A stretch of 64,000 bases of DNA, taken from positions 1,240,001 through 1,304,000 of the forward strand of contig NZ_JAPFQM010000001.1 of assembly GCF_026241205.1 (NCBI RefSeq), given 5' to 3'. This stretch comes from Thermomicrobium sp. 4228-Ro. Lineage in GTDB: Bacteria > Chloroflexota > Chloroflexia > Thermomicrobiales > Thermomicrobiaceae. Position 1 is the first letter of the stretch, and each line of letters opens with the position of its first letter. The notes under the pieces were generated by a model. It was not told where the DNA came from and did not search any database. It saw only the letters and a program-made list of their open reading frames with translations. Both the position numbers and the translations under genes were made by a program. Positions 26,345-34,888 of the stretch are shown here, one piece after another.

Positions 26345-26646
26345 CCCGTCGCGTCTCACCCTGGACGAGCTCGTGCCTCGACCGGGAATCGTCGTTGACG
26401 ACCGGAGCGGGTGGATCGCTTCGTCCGGTGCGGCCCTCTGATCACCAGTGACCGTCGGTGCGATCGCCCAGGCTGGGCGAGGCGAAGTGAACCGAGATAT
26501 CCGGGGCCGCGGTGCGGAAGAGCAGCGTGTCACCCCCTCGAGAGGAGGCATCGGCTCCACGCCAGGGGAAGTGTCGTCGCTGCATCAGCGGAGCAGGGAT
26601 AGCCGCGAGGGGCCGCTCCCGTTCTGTTGTCGTGCGACAAGCACGT

Positions 26647-26666
26647 CCTCCCGTTGCTGCGGGAGG
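26647..26666 (-). terminator. Hairpin downstream of the MarR gene
   Basis: CCTCCCG, 6-nt loop, CGGGAGG, ending 17 nt past the leftward MarR stop. No T-tract follows, so termination function is inferred from position only. Confidence 0.45.
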
Positions 26667-26682
26667 GAGGTGTGCACCGGAC

Positions 26683-27345
26683 TCACTCGGCTGCGATCGG
26701 CAGGAGGCCCTGAGGACGTTCTGGGGCATAGTCAGGACAGGCCAGACGGGCCTCCTGCTCGCTCAGGAATCGTTCGATGAGGTTGCAGCGGTGCGGTTCG
26801 TCCGTGCCCGGCGCGACGTTCTCGCGGAAGTAGATACAGCCGCGGCAGGCTTCGGCGACCTGGAGGAGTCCACCAGCACGGAGGCTCCAGACCACCGCTC
26901 CCAGCCCGCGCTCCAGCGCTGCCAGCTCCTGGTCGTCCAGTCGGGCGAGCGCTTCTTCGAGCGTGTGACCGAAGGTATCGAGCCGTTCGACGACTCGTTC
27001 CCCCTCCGCTGTCAAGCGGAGGAGCGTGACGCGGCGGTCGATCGGGCTCGCCTGGCGGGTGACGAGTCCGGCGCGCTCGAGCGCGTCGATAATACCGATC
27101 GCCGTGACGTGTGTGACACCGAGGGCTTGGGCGAGCCGTCCGACCGAGGTGAGGAACGGCTTGGTGTAGCGGATCCACAGTAACGCTTGGGCTTGCAGCG
27201 GTGTGAGGCCGATTCCCTTGACCTCGTCGGACGAGATCGCCTTGACCGCATGACTCAAGCGGAGCAGCGCCATCGCGATGCGGGCTGCTCGGGAGTGTTG
27301 CCGGAGTTCCGGATCGAAAACGGTCATCGCGCGGGACTCGTCCAT
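26683..27345 (-). CDS. MarR-family regulator with C-terminal Cys4 motif
   Basis: 220 residues. Winged-helix core of MarR type at about residues 25-145 (LTPLQAQALLWIRY, VGRLAQALGVTHVTAIGIID as recognition helix, DRRVTLLRLTAEG as wing). Unlike ordinary MarR proteins (about 150 residues), it continues with a cysteine-containing tail: Cys167-x2-Cys170-x16-Cys187-x15-Cys203. That spacing could bind zinc or an Fe-S cluster. It lies 76 nt downstream of a protoglobin gene on the same strand, with a perfect inverted repeat over its own promoter. A gas or redox sensor controlling the globin is a reasonable inference. Confidence 0.88.
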   Translation of the reverse strand: MDESRAMTVFDPELRQHSRAARIAMALLRLSHAVKAISSDEVKGIGLTPLQAQALLWIRYTKPFLTSVGRLAQALGVTHVTAIGIIDALERAGLVTRQASPIDRRVTLLRLTAEGERVVERLDTFGHTLEEALARLDDQELAALERGLGAVVWSLRAGGLLQVAEACRGCIYFRENVAPGTDEPHRCNLIERFLSEQEARLACPDYAPERPQGLLPIAAE

Positions 27346-27368
27346 CCTGATTCGTCGAGAACGACGTC

Positions 27369-27392
27369 ACTCGTCAGCACGTGACGAGTATA
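27369..27392 (-). promoter_or_regulatory. Operator and -10 of the MarR gene
   Basis: ACTCGTCA, 5-nt centre GCACG, TGACGAGT is a perfect inverted repeat at 27369-27389. On the minus strand it overlaps the -10 hexamer TATACT (27392-27387), where a bound repressor would block initiation. This suggests autoregulation. Confidence 0.6.
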
Positions 27393-27421
27393 GCACCGGT
27401 TACGTTGCGAGCCGACGTGCT

Positions 27422-28009
27422 CTAGAAGACACCCTCCTTCACGTAGGGATACGTCCAGAGAATGGCCTGCAGGAGCACTGCCTTCAGCCAAGCCTGGTGC
27501 ATCCGCTCGACCTGAGCTGGGTCGCTCTCGCCTCGTTCGAGGAACGGGCGCACGGTCGCATAAATGGGGTAGACGAGCGCGATCATGTAGCGATAGTGGA
27601 CGAACGGCGGGGCTCCCTCGACGTTGTCGGTCTGGTTCTTCCGATCGAAGTGGCGGCGTCCGATCTCGTACGCGTAGTCCAGCCAGCGCTGGTCGAACTC
27701 GGCCCGGCAGGTATCGAGGACCCATTGGCCGAATCGCTTGCGTACGCGTGCCAGATATTCCTGGTGTGGCCCCTCGGGTGTGGAGAAGTAGCGGAGCAGG
27801 AAGTCGTGGCCACCGACGAACCCGTACCAGACGTCCAGGAGTTCCTCGACGTGCGGTGCCAGGATCTCACCAGCTCGCCGGAGCGCAGCGGCATCCTCCT
27901 CGGTAAAGAGGAGTGCCTGCTTCAACGTCGCCAGGTCGGCTTCCGTGTACGGAGCACGGGGCAGAGCGGGATCACCGAAGCGATAACCCGGAATCGCTGC
28001 TGTCGTCAT
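27422..28009 (-). CDS. Protoglobin
   Basis: 195 residues, the length of single-domain protoglobins. It follows the Methanosarcina acetivorans protein closely: IPGYRFGD at the N-terminus, LLFTEEDAAALR, WYGFVGGHDFLLRYF, RVRKRFGQWVLDTC, YEIGRRHF and KNQTDNVE, ending WTYPYVKEGVF. His120 falls at the proximal haem-ligand position (F8). It should bind haem and O2, CO or NO. The ATG has GGAGG 7 nt upstream, and a consensus-like promoter lies 43-71 nt upstream. The linked MarR regulator with four cysteines suggests gas- or redox-dependent expression. Confidence 0.95.
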   Translation of the reverse strand: MTTAAIPGYRFGDPALPRAPYTEADLATLKQALLFTEEDAAALRRAGEILAPHVEELLDVWYGFVGGHDFLLRYFSTPEGPHQEYLARVRKRFGQWVLDTCRAEFDQRWLDYAYEIGRRHFDRKNQTDNVEGAPPFVHYRYMIALVYPIYATVRPFLERGESDPAQVERMHQAWLKAVLLQAILWTYPYVKEGVF

Positions 28010-28018
28010 CACTGACCT
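28003..28018. promoter_or_regulatory. Partial MarR-operator-like motif at the protoglobin start
   Basis: TCGTCA-TCAC-TGAC spans the start codon and leader. The halves TCGTCA and TGAC are the same as in the perfect MarR operator at 27369-27389, with one base less between them. It may be a weaker operator or coincidence. Confidence 0.35.
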
Positions 28019-28051
28019 CCTTCTGATCACCCGAATATGTCGGATAGCTAC

Positions 28052-28080
28052 ACAATAGCGATTCCAGCGCTGGTTGTCAA
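28052..28080 (-). promoter_or_regulatory. Protoglobin promoter with palindromic spacer
   Basis: Minus strand TTGACA (28080-28075), 17-nt spacer, TATTGT (28057-28052). The spacer contains the 10-bp palindrome CCAGCGCTGG (28064-28073), a possible binding site. Confidence 0.65.
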
Positions 28081-28521
28081 GATCCGTGTGCCGTCGACAG
28101 TGCGATCCGGTCGGATGCGAGAGACGGGGGACGGATAGCCAGCAGAGAACGGTCGAGGACCCGTGGGCGTGGTGCTGGTTCGTCTGGCCGCAGCCGCGAT
28201 CGGTGCTGGCCTGCGTTGACCAGTGCTGGCCCGGCATGGGAGAACAGGGGGGCCAAGGTGCTGTCTCACTCGCGGTGGCAGACACTGCTCGGTCGTGTCC
28301 ATGGTGCGTCTCCCCTGCGGACAGTACAGGGGATGTCTCGCTCCCCTTCCGCTTCGTTGGAGAGCGCTGGTGGAGTGCTCGTCGCAGGAGGGTCCTCTCC
28401 GCGCAGTCTGGTCGATGGAACGCGTGCAGCGCAGGAGCGCAGCGGTCGCGGAGTAGGATCGAGCAGAACGATATCGAAGCTTTACTGTTATGCTATGCTT
28501 CCATCAAGAGGAGGTGCGGCC
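28081..28521. other. Divergent intergenic region, protoglobin / SufR-like regulator
   Basis: No gene found. A GTGCTGG heptamer occurs three times (28172, 28203, 28223) without regular spacing. Near the right end an AT-richer segment (28475-28500) has GAAGC and GCTTC arms around possible -10 sequences (TATGCT), and an AGGAGGTG SD precedes the SufR-like gene. Confidence 0.45.
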
Positions 28522-29199
28522 ATGCAACGCGCGACGATCGCACCCGACCGGCCCTCGACGCGTGAGCAACTCCTCACGCTGCTCAAGAAGAGCGAGGGGC
28601 TCACGGCTGATCAGCTCGCTCGCATGCTGGGTATCACCTCGATGGCGGTGCGCAAGCACCTCGCGGTGCTCGAACGAGATGGCCTGGTGACGACGTCGCT
28701 GCTTCGCCGAAAGGTCGGTCGACCGGCCCGCCTGTACCGGCTCAGCGAGCGGGCCGATGCGCTCTTTCCCCAGCACTACGACGCCGTGCTGACGGAGCTG
28801 CTTTCGGACCTCGCCAGCCTCGATGGTCCAGCCAAGGTGGACCTTCTTCTCCGGCGTCGAGTCGAGCGCACGGGCCAGACACTCGCTCGCGAACTCGCGG
28901 CTCTCCCGACGCTCCGTGAACGCGTCCGTCGCCTCGCCGAGACGCTCGATGCGCTCGGATACTACACGACGTGGGAGGAACTCGACGGCGAGACGTACCG
29001 GCTCTGCCAGTATCACTGTCCCATTCGGGAAGTCGCGGTGCACTTCCCCGTGACCTGCGACGCCGAGGTCGAGCTGTACCGCGGACTGCTGCGCGCCGAC
29101 GTCGAGCGCCAGTGTCGGCTCGCTGCTGGCGCTCCCTGCTGCTGCTACGTCATCCGTCCCATCGCGGTGTCCCCAGCCGACGCTCACGCGGCGAGCTGA
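28522..29199 (+). CDS. SufR-like Fe-S transcriptional regulator
   Basis: 225 residues. N-terminal DeoR/ArsR-like winged helix (about 10-75: LTADQLARMLGITSMAVRKH, VGRPARLYRLSE). The C-terminal domain carries the SufR-type cysteine set: Cys162, His165, Cys166 (LCQYHCPIREVAVHFP), Cys179, then Cys198 and a Cys206-208 triplet (GAPCCCYV). In cyanobacteria and mycobacteria SufR holds a 4Fe-4S cluster and represses the suf operon. No suf operon follows here, so its target lies elsewhere. The ATG has AGGAGGTG upstream. Its 3' end overlaps a small convergent gene. Confidence 0.88.
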   Translation: MQRATIAPDRPSTREQLLTLLKKSEGLTADQLARMLGITSMAVRKHLAVLERDGLVTTSLLRRKVGRPARLYRLSERADALFPQHYDAVLTELLSDLASLDGPAKVDLLLRRRVERTGQTLARELAALPTLRERVRRLAETLDALGYYTTWEELDGETYRLCQYHCPIREVAVHFPVTCDAEVELYRGLLRADVERQCRLAAGAPCCCYVIRPIAVSPADAHAAS

Positions 29200-29327
29200 A
29201 GCAGCAGACCGAGCAACCAGAGACTCAGAACCAGCACGATACAGACCAAGATGCCGAAGAGTACGCCGAGCAGCGCGGCGGTGCGAAGATGGAGCTTTCG
29301 GCTCGGCTCACGTTCAGCGCCGGACAT
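29184..29327 (-). CDS. Small single-span membrane protein (47 residues)
   Basis: ATG at 29327 overlaps the end of the metal ATPase by 14 nt, and its stop overlaps the convergent SufR-like gene by 16 nt. The product has a charged start (MSGAEREPSRKLHLR), then one long hydrophobic helix (LLGVLFGILVCIVLVLSLWL) and a short tail. Translational coupling to the ATPase is likely. No family recognised; it may be an accessory subunit of the pump. The call rests on reading frame, membrane helix and overlap only. Confidence 0.45.
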   Translation of the reverse strand: MSGAEREPSRKLHLRTAALLGVLFGILVCIVLVLSLWLLGLLLQLAA

Positions 29328-31425
29328 CGCCCCGTCCGTCCCAGCCGAGGCGTGCGCTGTTTGTCAGGATGAAGAGATCAGGTACCACTTGCGCAGTCGC
29401 TGCTAACGTGGGTGGCAAAACGCCGAGTGCCGCCAGACTCAGGCCGACCAGATTGTAGAGGCCGGTGCTGACCAGGTTCGTCAGCGCGGTCCGGACTGCG
29501 CGACGTGCCCAGCTGATCGTCAGCGGAACCAGCGCCCAGTCCTCGCGGAGGAGGACAACGTCGGCCGTTTCAGCTGCCAGGGCTGTGCCGGCGCGCCCCA
29601 TCGCGATGCCGACGTCCGCCTCTGCCAGCGCGGGCGCGTCATTGATCCCGTCACCCACCATCGCTACGATATGCCCGGCTTCTCGGTACGAGCGGGCGAG
29701 AGCGAGCTTGTCCTCCGGCAGGAGGCGCGCTCGCCAGCCGATACCGAGCTGCGCAGCGAGGCGTGCGGCTGCTCGTTCGTGGTCGCCGGTCAAGAGCTGG
29801 ATCTCGCGCACACCGAGCCGGCGGAGTTCGGCGATCGCCTCGGCGACACCGGGGCGCAGCGTGTCAGCGAACGCGATGACTCCGATCCGCTCGCTGTCGC
29901 GCTCGACGATTGCCACTGTCTTCCCTTGCTCGAGCAACTCGGCGAGCGGTGACCAGTCATGGTCCATAGCGGTCGGGGCGCGCACTCGCACCGTTACGCC
30001 GGCTACCTGGGCTACGACACCGATTCCGGCTTCGTCTGTGAACGACTCGGGTGTACCGGGGATGAGCCCATGCTGACGGGCTGCTATCCGGATCGCCTCG
30101 GCGAGTGGATGCACTGCGTACCGCTCGGCAGTGGCAGCCAGCCACAACAGTTCCTCGATGCTCGCCCGTCCCTCGACTGGTACGATGTCCGTAACGACCG
30201 GCTGGCCGAGCGTGAGCGTGCCGGTTTTGTCCAAGAGTACGACGTCGACATGTGCCAGTCGCTCGATTACAGCACCGCCTTTGATCAGTACGCCGCGGCG
30301 TGCTGCCCGCCCGATGGTCGCGACGAGTGCCATCGGTGTCGCTAACGCGAAGGCACACGAGCAGGCGACGACCAGAACAGCTGCCATTGCCAGCGGATCG
30401 CGCCGTATCGCCAGGGTCATCAGTGCTACGGTGACCACGACCGGAAGGTACTGGTCGGAGAAGCGATCGGCCAGGCGTTCCATGCGCCCGCGCTGCGCAT
30501 GGGCGGTCTCCACGAGACGCACGACGCGCGCGAAGACCGACTCGCTGGCCGGTGCTGTCGCGCACACGCGCACATACCCGCTCCGGACGACTGTCGCGGC
30601 GTACACGGTGTCTTCCGGCCCGACAGTGCGCGGCGCCGGCTCACCGGTCAGCGGTGCTTCCTCGACCGACGCCATGCTAGCGAGCACCAGACCGTCGATC
30701 GGTATCGCCTCACCGGCCCGCACGACGACCACTTCCCCAGGGCGCACGTCCGAAACCGGTACGTCCAGTTCCTGCCCGTTTCGCTCGACACGTGCCCGTT
30801 GTGGGGCGAGTGCCGCCAGGTCGTGCAACGCTCCCCGCGCCTGGCTCGCTGTGACCTCCTCCAGCGCAGCCCCCAGTCGCATGAACAGGACGACGATCGC
30901 TGCAGCTGCCCACTCACCGACCGCCATTGCCGCGATCGCGCCGAGCGTCATCAGCGTATGGGCTGTCACGCGCCGCTGCAGTGTGGCCCGTACGACCTCG
31001 CGGAAGACCGGATACCCCCCGAGCAGGGTCATAGCGGCCCACAGTGGCCAAGGGATCCAACGGTTCAGGAGTTCCAGCGTGCCGGTCAACTCAGCGATGA
31101 CGACGCCGATGACGATACTCGCCGCCACGGCAGCGAGGAATGCGACACGTCGCCAGGCTGTCTCCCCATCTGTACGGTCTTCGTCGACCGGATGCCCGGT
31201 TTCCGCCAGCGCTCGCGCGATCACCGTCTGATCGACGCGAGCTGGATCGATGACCACGATCACCTTCCCGGTTGCCGGCAATGCCTCTACCGCGAAAACC
31301 CCCGATAGTCGGCAGAGGGCCTGTTCGATCTCACGAGCGCACTCCGCACAGTCCAATCCCCGTGCACCGAGAACGAGCGTCGTACGGCCGTCCAACGGCT
31401 CAGCGGGCGTCGATCGGCTGGCCAT
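29314..31425 (-). CDS. Heavy-metal P1B-type ATPase with CSC motif
   Basis: 703-residue metal exporter. One N-terminal HMA domain with Cys26-x2-Cys29 (GLDCAECA), the style of Zn/Cd/Pb pumps. Catalytic parts are intact: PLTGEP (about 258-263), phosphorylated Asp399 in DKTGTLT, a VHPLAEAI motif and MVGDGINDAP. The membrane metal site, normally CPC, CPH or SPC, reads ACSCAFALATP (Cys355-Ser356-Cys357), so the usual proline is replaced by serine. The last helices have an N-x6-YN pattern (as in Cu pumps) but lack MxxSS. The gene overlaps a CmtR-like sensor gene by 26 nt and has AGGAGGTG before its ATG. Cd/Pb/Zn export is the best guess; specificity is unsettled. Confidence 0.93.
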   Translation of the reverse strand: MASRSTPAEPLDGRTTLVLGARGLDCAECAREIEQALCRLSGVFAVEALPATGKVIVVIDPARVDQTVIARALAETGHPVDEDRTDGETAWRRVAFLAAVAASIVIGVVIAELTGTLELLNRWIPWPLWAAMTLLGGYPVFREVVRATLQRRVTAHTLMTLGAIAAMAVGEWAAAAIVVLFMRLGAALEEVTASQARGALHDLAALAPQRARVERNGQELDVPVSDVRPGEVVVVRAGEAIPIDGLVLASMASVEEAPLTGEPAPRTVGPEDTVYAATVVRSGYVRVCATAPASESVFARVVRLVETAHAQRGRMERLADRFSDQYLPVVVTVALMTLAIRRDPLAMAAVLVVACSCAFALATPMALVATIGRAARRGVLIKGGAVIERLAHVDVVLLDKTGTLTLGQPVVTDIVPVEGRASIEELLWLAATAERYAVHPLAEAIRIAARQHGLIPGTPESFTDEAGIGVVAQVAGVTVRVRAPTAMDHDWSPLAELLEQGKTVAIVERDSERIGVIAFADTLRPGVAEAIAELRRLGVREIQLLTGDHERAAARLAAQLGIGWRARLLPEDKLALARSYREAGHIVAMVGDGINDAPALAEADVGIAMGRAGTALAAETADVVLLREDWALVPLTISWARRAVRTALTNLVSTGLYNLVGLSLAALGVLPPTLAATAQVVPDLFILTNSARLGWDGRGDVRR

Positions 31426-31786
31426 CGATGGACACCTCCTGTTCCTGGTGCTGTTCCAGAGGCAAGAGCGTGTACTTCGGGCAGGTCAGGACACCGCGAG
31501 CCGATTCAGCGAGGAGCTGTTCGGCGAGTGCGAACAGCTGTGCACACCGCTCGTCGGCCAGGCGATAGACGGCATGCTGTCCACGCCGCTCGCGCACGAC
31601 CAGACCGCAGTCGCGCAAGCAGCGCAGGTGATTGGACACGTTCGTCACTCCCTGGCCCGTCAGCCGCGCGATCTCACCCACGGTGCGCGGTCCGCCGCGC
31701 AACACCTCCAGGATCGCCAGCCGGCTCGGATCGGCGAACCCGCGAAAGAGTTTGGCCTTGAGTTCGAGGTAATGGCGGTCGAGCAT
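31400..31786 (-). CDS. ArsR/SmtB-family metal sensor, CmtR-like
   Basis: 128 residues, winged helix (about 10-80) with recognition region TGQGVTNVSNHLRCLRDCGLVV cut here as TNVSNHLRCLRDCGLVV. Cysteines 56, 60 and 102 correspond in spacing to Cys57/Cys61/Cys102 of the mycobacterial Cd/Pb sensor CmtR (HLxCLRxCG plus a C-terminal Cys in LTCPKY). The gene overlaps the ATPase gene, so it should derepress the pump when Cd or Pb binds. A promoter and an inverted repeat lie immediately upstream, which implies autoregulation. Confidence 0.92.
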   Translation of the reverse strand: MLDRHYLELKAKLFRGFADPSRLAILEVLRGGPRTVGEIARLTGQGVTNVSNHLRCLRDCGLVVRERRGQHAVYRLADERCAQLFALAEQLLAESARGVLTCPKYTLLPLEQHQEQEVSIDGQPIDAR

Positions 31787-31800
31787 ACTCGCTCCAGCAT

Positions 31801-31816
31801 TTCAGCAAAAGCTGAA
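31801..31816. promoter_or_regulatory. Probable operator for the ArsR/CmtR-like repressor
   Basis: TTCAGC, AAAA, GCTGAA: perfect 6-4-6 inverted repeat, 15 nt upstream of the repressor start and just downstream of the -10. Position fits metal-relieved repression. Confidence 0.6.
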
Positions 31817-31819
31817 GAA

Positions 31820-31849
31820 TAGATACGCGAGCCCTACCGGTCCTGTCAA
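31820..31849 (-). promoter_or_regulatory. Promoter of the metal-export operon
   Basis: Minus strand TTGACA (31849-31844), 18-nt spacer, TATCTA (31825-31820). The inverted repeat at 31801-31816 follows directly. Confidence 0.6.
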
Positions 31850-31985
31850 ACCTGGAGCGCACCGGTCGTGCGTCGTCGTACCGTGCGGCTCGTGTGGTGC
31901 TCGTCGGACAGCGAGCGTTCTCCGGGTGCCGATGCGCCGTGTAGCTCGTCCAAAAGACGGTCGCGAGCCTGCCGGCAGCGTTGCA

Positions 31986-34777
31986 TCACCCGGCACGGCG
32001 GTCGCCAGCCGGGTGCGTGACCCACCACGGCCGGGTTCGTGCTCCCAGGGGCAGGGGCGGCTCGGCATGCTCGATGCGGATGCGGGCATCGACGACGACG
32101 ACACCATCCGGACGAGCGATGACCGGGTTGAGGTCGAGTTCCGCGACGTCCGGGAGTTCCTCCGCCAGGACGCTGACGCGCAGCAGGAGTTCCTCGACGG
32201 CAGGCACATCGACCGGTGGCGCGCCCCGGTAACCGGTAAGCAACGGAAAGCTCTTGAGCTCGCGCAGCATTTCTCGTGCGTCCTCGACGGCGAGCGGCGT
32301 CAAGCGCACGGCAATATCCCGCAAGGGTTCGACCAGCACGCCGCCCAGTCCGCAGACGACGACCGGGCCGAAATGACGATCGTGCGTCACACCGACCAGG
32401 AGTTCCACGCCGCCGACGACCTGCCGTTGCACCAGGAAGTGGACGCTGGCGAAGCCTTCCCGCGTCAACCGGTCCTGGATCTCGCGCGCCGCCGCTTCGA
32501 CTGCCTCGGGGATTCCAACCCGAGGCGGACTGCTCCACGCTCGGTCTTATGCGTCAACCCGGGCGCGACTGCCTTGAGGACGACCAGCCCACCGATGTGG
32601 CGGGCTGCTTCGGCCGCTTCCTCCGGTGTGGTGACGAGCGCTTGTTCGACCATGCGTATGCCGAAGCAGGCCAGCACACGCTCCGTCTCTTCCGGATCGA
32701 GCCAGCCGCCGCCTCGTCCCAAGGCGTTGGCGACGATCGCGGCTGCTTCGTCGCGGCGGATATCAGGGAACTCCGGTGTTGGCGTGATCGGTCGTTCGCG
32801 CCAGGCTGCATACTGTGCCGCCCGGGCCAGTGCGATCGCCGCCGCTTCCGGGAACGCGTACGAGGGGACACGGACATCGGGTGCACGCAGTGCTTCCGGA
32901 ATCCCGTGTGAGGAGAGAAAGACGGCGGCGACCGGCTTGCCGAGCGTGTTCACGTCGCGGGCTGCATCGACGATCGCGCGTGCGACCTCCTCGCTCGGCA
33001 CGCGCATCGGTGGGAGAGAGATCACGATCACCGCATCGACGACCGGGTCGTGCGCCACCAGCGGAATCGCCTGCCGGTAGGCTTCCGCATCGGCGGGAGC
33101 AGTCAGGTCGACCGGATTGCCGACGCTGGCATGCGGCGGGAGCAACGTCCGAAGCTGCGCCTGAGTCTCGGACTGGAGTTCCGGTACCTCCAGTCCGTGA
33201 GCGACGCAACTGTCGACCGCCAGGATGCCGGGACCGCCCGCGTTGGTCACGATCGCCACGCGCTTCCCCTTGGGGAGCGGCTGATTGGCGAGCAGCGTCG
33301 CGACATCGAAGAGCCCCTCCAGCGTCTCGGTCCGGATCACGCCGGTCTGGCGGAAGAGTGCGTCCACTGCAATGTCGGACGCAGCCAGGAGCGCTCCGGT
33401 ATGGGAAGACGCAGCGCGCTCCGGCGCTCGTCCGCCCGCTCTTCACTGCCACGATCGGTTTCGTCCGACCGACTCGCCGTGCGATGCGGGCGAACTTGCG
33501 CGGGTTCCCGAACGATTCCAGGTAGAGCAAGATCACGTCGGTTCGGGGATCGGTCTCCCAGTAGTTGAGAAGATCGTTTCCCGAGATGTCTGCCTTGTTA
33601 CCCATCGAGACGAAGCTCGAGAGGCCCAGGCCGAGCGAACGGGCGTAGTCGATGATCGCCAGCCCCAGTGCACCGCTCTGAGAAGCGAATGCGACTCGCC
33701 CTTCCGGCGGTGGCAGCGGGCCGAACGTCGCGTTGAGACGGACGTTGGGATCCGTGTTGATCACACCGATGCAATTCGGACCGATGAGTCGCATGCCGTA
33801 CGCTCGACAGATGCGCAGGAGTTCGTCCTGCCGTGCTCGTCCCCCCCCGGACCGATTTCTGCGAATCCGCTCGAGATGACGACGAGCGCGCGGACCCCTT
33901 TCCGCCCGCATTCCTCGGCGACTTTCGGTACTTCCGGCGCTGGCACGGCGATCACGGCGAGGTCGACCGGCTCCGGGATCGCTTCGACTGAAGGGTAAGC
34001 GAGGACCGATTGCACGACGCGCGCATTGCGGTTGACGGGGAACACTGGCCCGTTGAAGCCGTATTCGAGCAAGTTGTGGAAGAGTTCGCCGCCGACCGTT
34101 CCGCGCTGGCGGGAGGCCCCGATCACCGCGACGGTCTTCGGGTAGAGAACCGCCTCGACCGCGTGCGCGGCGGCGATTTGCTCGCGCCGCTCGAAGCGCT
34201 CGATCGCTTCCGGCGTGAGCGATGTCGGGAAGGTGACGACGATTTCGCTGATACCGGTTCGGATTTCGACAGGAACACCGAGGTCGCGGAACACCTGGAT
34301 CATGCGGTAGTTCTCCGGCAGCACCCAGGCGACGAAGACACGGATGCCGTTCGCATCGGCGATCTCGGCGAGTTGCCCGACGTGGATCGTTCCCGAGCCG
34401 CGTCCCTGGTAGTCATCGGCGACCGCGAGCGCGACCTCCGCGCGCTCACCGTCGAGCTTGCGGTACGTCGCGACACCGACGATCCGGTGCGTCGGGCCAG
34501 CCTCGGCGATCAAGGCGAAGTCGTTGCGATAATCGACCGAAGCGTCCTCCTGGGCTGCCCTGGCGAGGTCGACCGCTTCGCCGAAGAAGCGGAGCTTGCG
34601 TGCTTCTGCCGACAGCCCTTCGTAGAACGTGCGGATCGCTGGCTCGTCCTCGGGCCGAACGGGGCGTACGTGCACGGTGCTTCCATCGCGCAAGACGACG
34701 TCGGCTTCACGGTGCGCTGGATAGATTCCTGCATCGCGTGGCCCCCTCCGCTCCCACTGCCGATCTGGATCGAGCAT
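31986..34777 (-). pseudogene. GNAT / ADP-forming acyl-CoA synthetase, three frameshifts
   Basis: Intact homologues are about 900 residues: an N-terminal acetyltransferase domain, a CoA-binding domain, a succinyl-CoA-ligase-like domain and an ATP-grasp domain. All parts are here in order: GNAT (VRPVRPEDEPAIRTFYEGLS), CoA-binding (VAVIGASRQRGTVGGELFHN), ligase (LIGPNCIGVINTDPNVRLNA; VAIVTNAGGPGILAVDSC) and ATP-grasp (VVLKAVAPGLTHKTERGAV; LLVGVTHDRHFGPVVVCGLG). The frame changes near 33841-33848 (run of eight C), near 33411-33420 (GC dinucleotide run, about 2 nt short) and near 32507-32512 (run of four G, one short). ATG at 34777. This is either real decay or a cluster of sequence errors in simple runs. 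If intact, it would form acyl-CoA from acid, ATP and CoA (or the reverse) and/or acetylate proteins. Confidence 0.85.
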
Positions 34778-34888
34778 GCTCAGGATACTCCGTCCCGTTT
34801 CCGTATGGGCAGCGCGAGGCGGACGCGCGATCTGCTTTAATCGAGAGGCGAAACGAGAAGCGTCGTCGAGCGGTAGGAGCGATGGGCG

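Larger units (their letters stand above)
26131..26682. other. Non-coding spacer between convergent genes
   Basis: 552 nt with no supported gene. It contains a perfect 16-bp palindrome (26329-26344) and two hairpins near the MarR end: TTGTCG-TG-CGACAA near 26627-26640 and CCTCCCG/CGGGAGG (26647-26666). Confidence 0.5.

Noticed and set aside
28172-28229. Three GTGCTGG heptamers upstream of the SufR-like gene
   Set aside because: Irregular spacing (31 and 20 nt) and a heptamer common in this GC-rich sequence; not convincing as a regulatory array or CRISPR.
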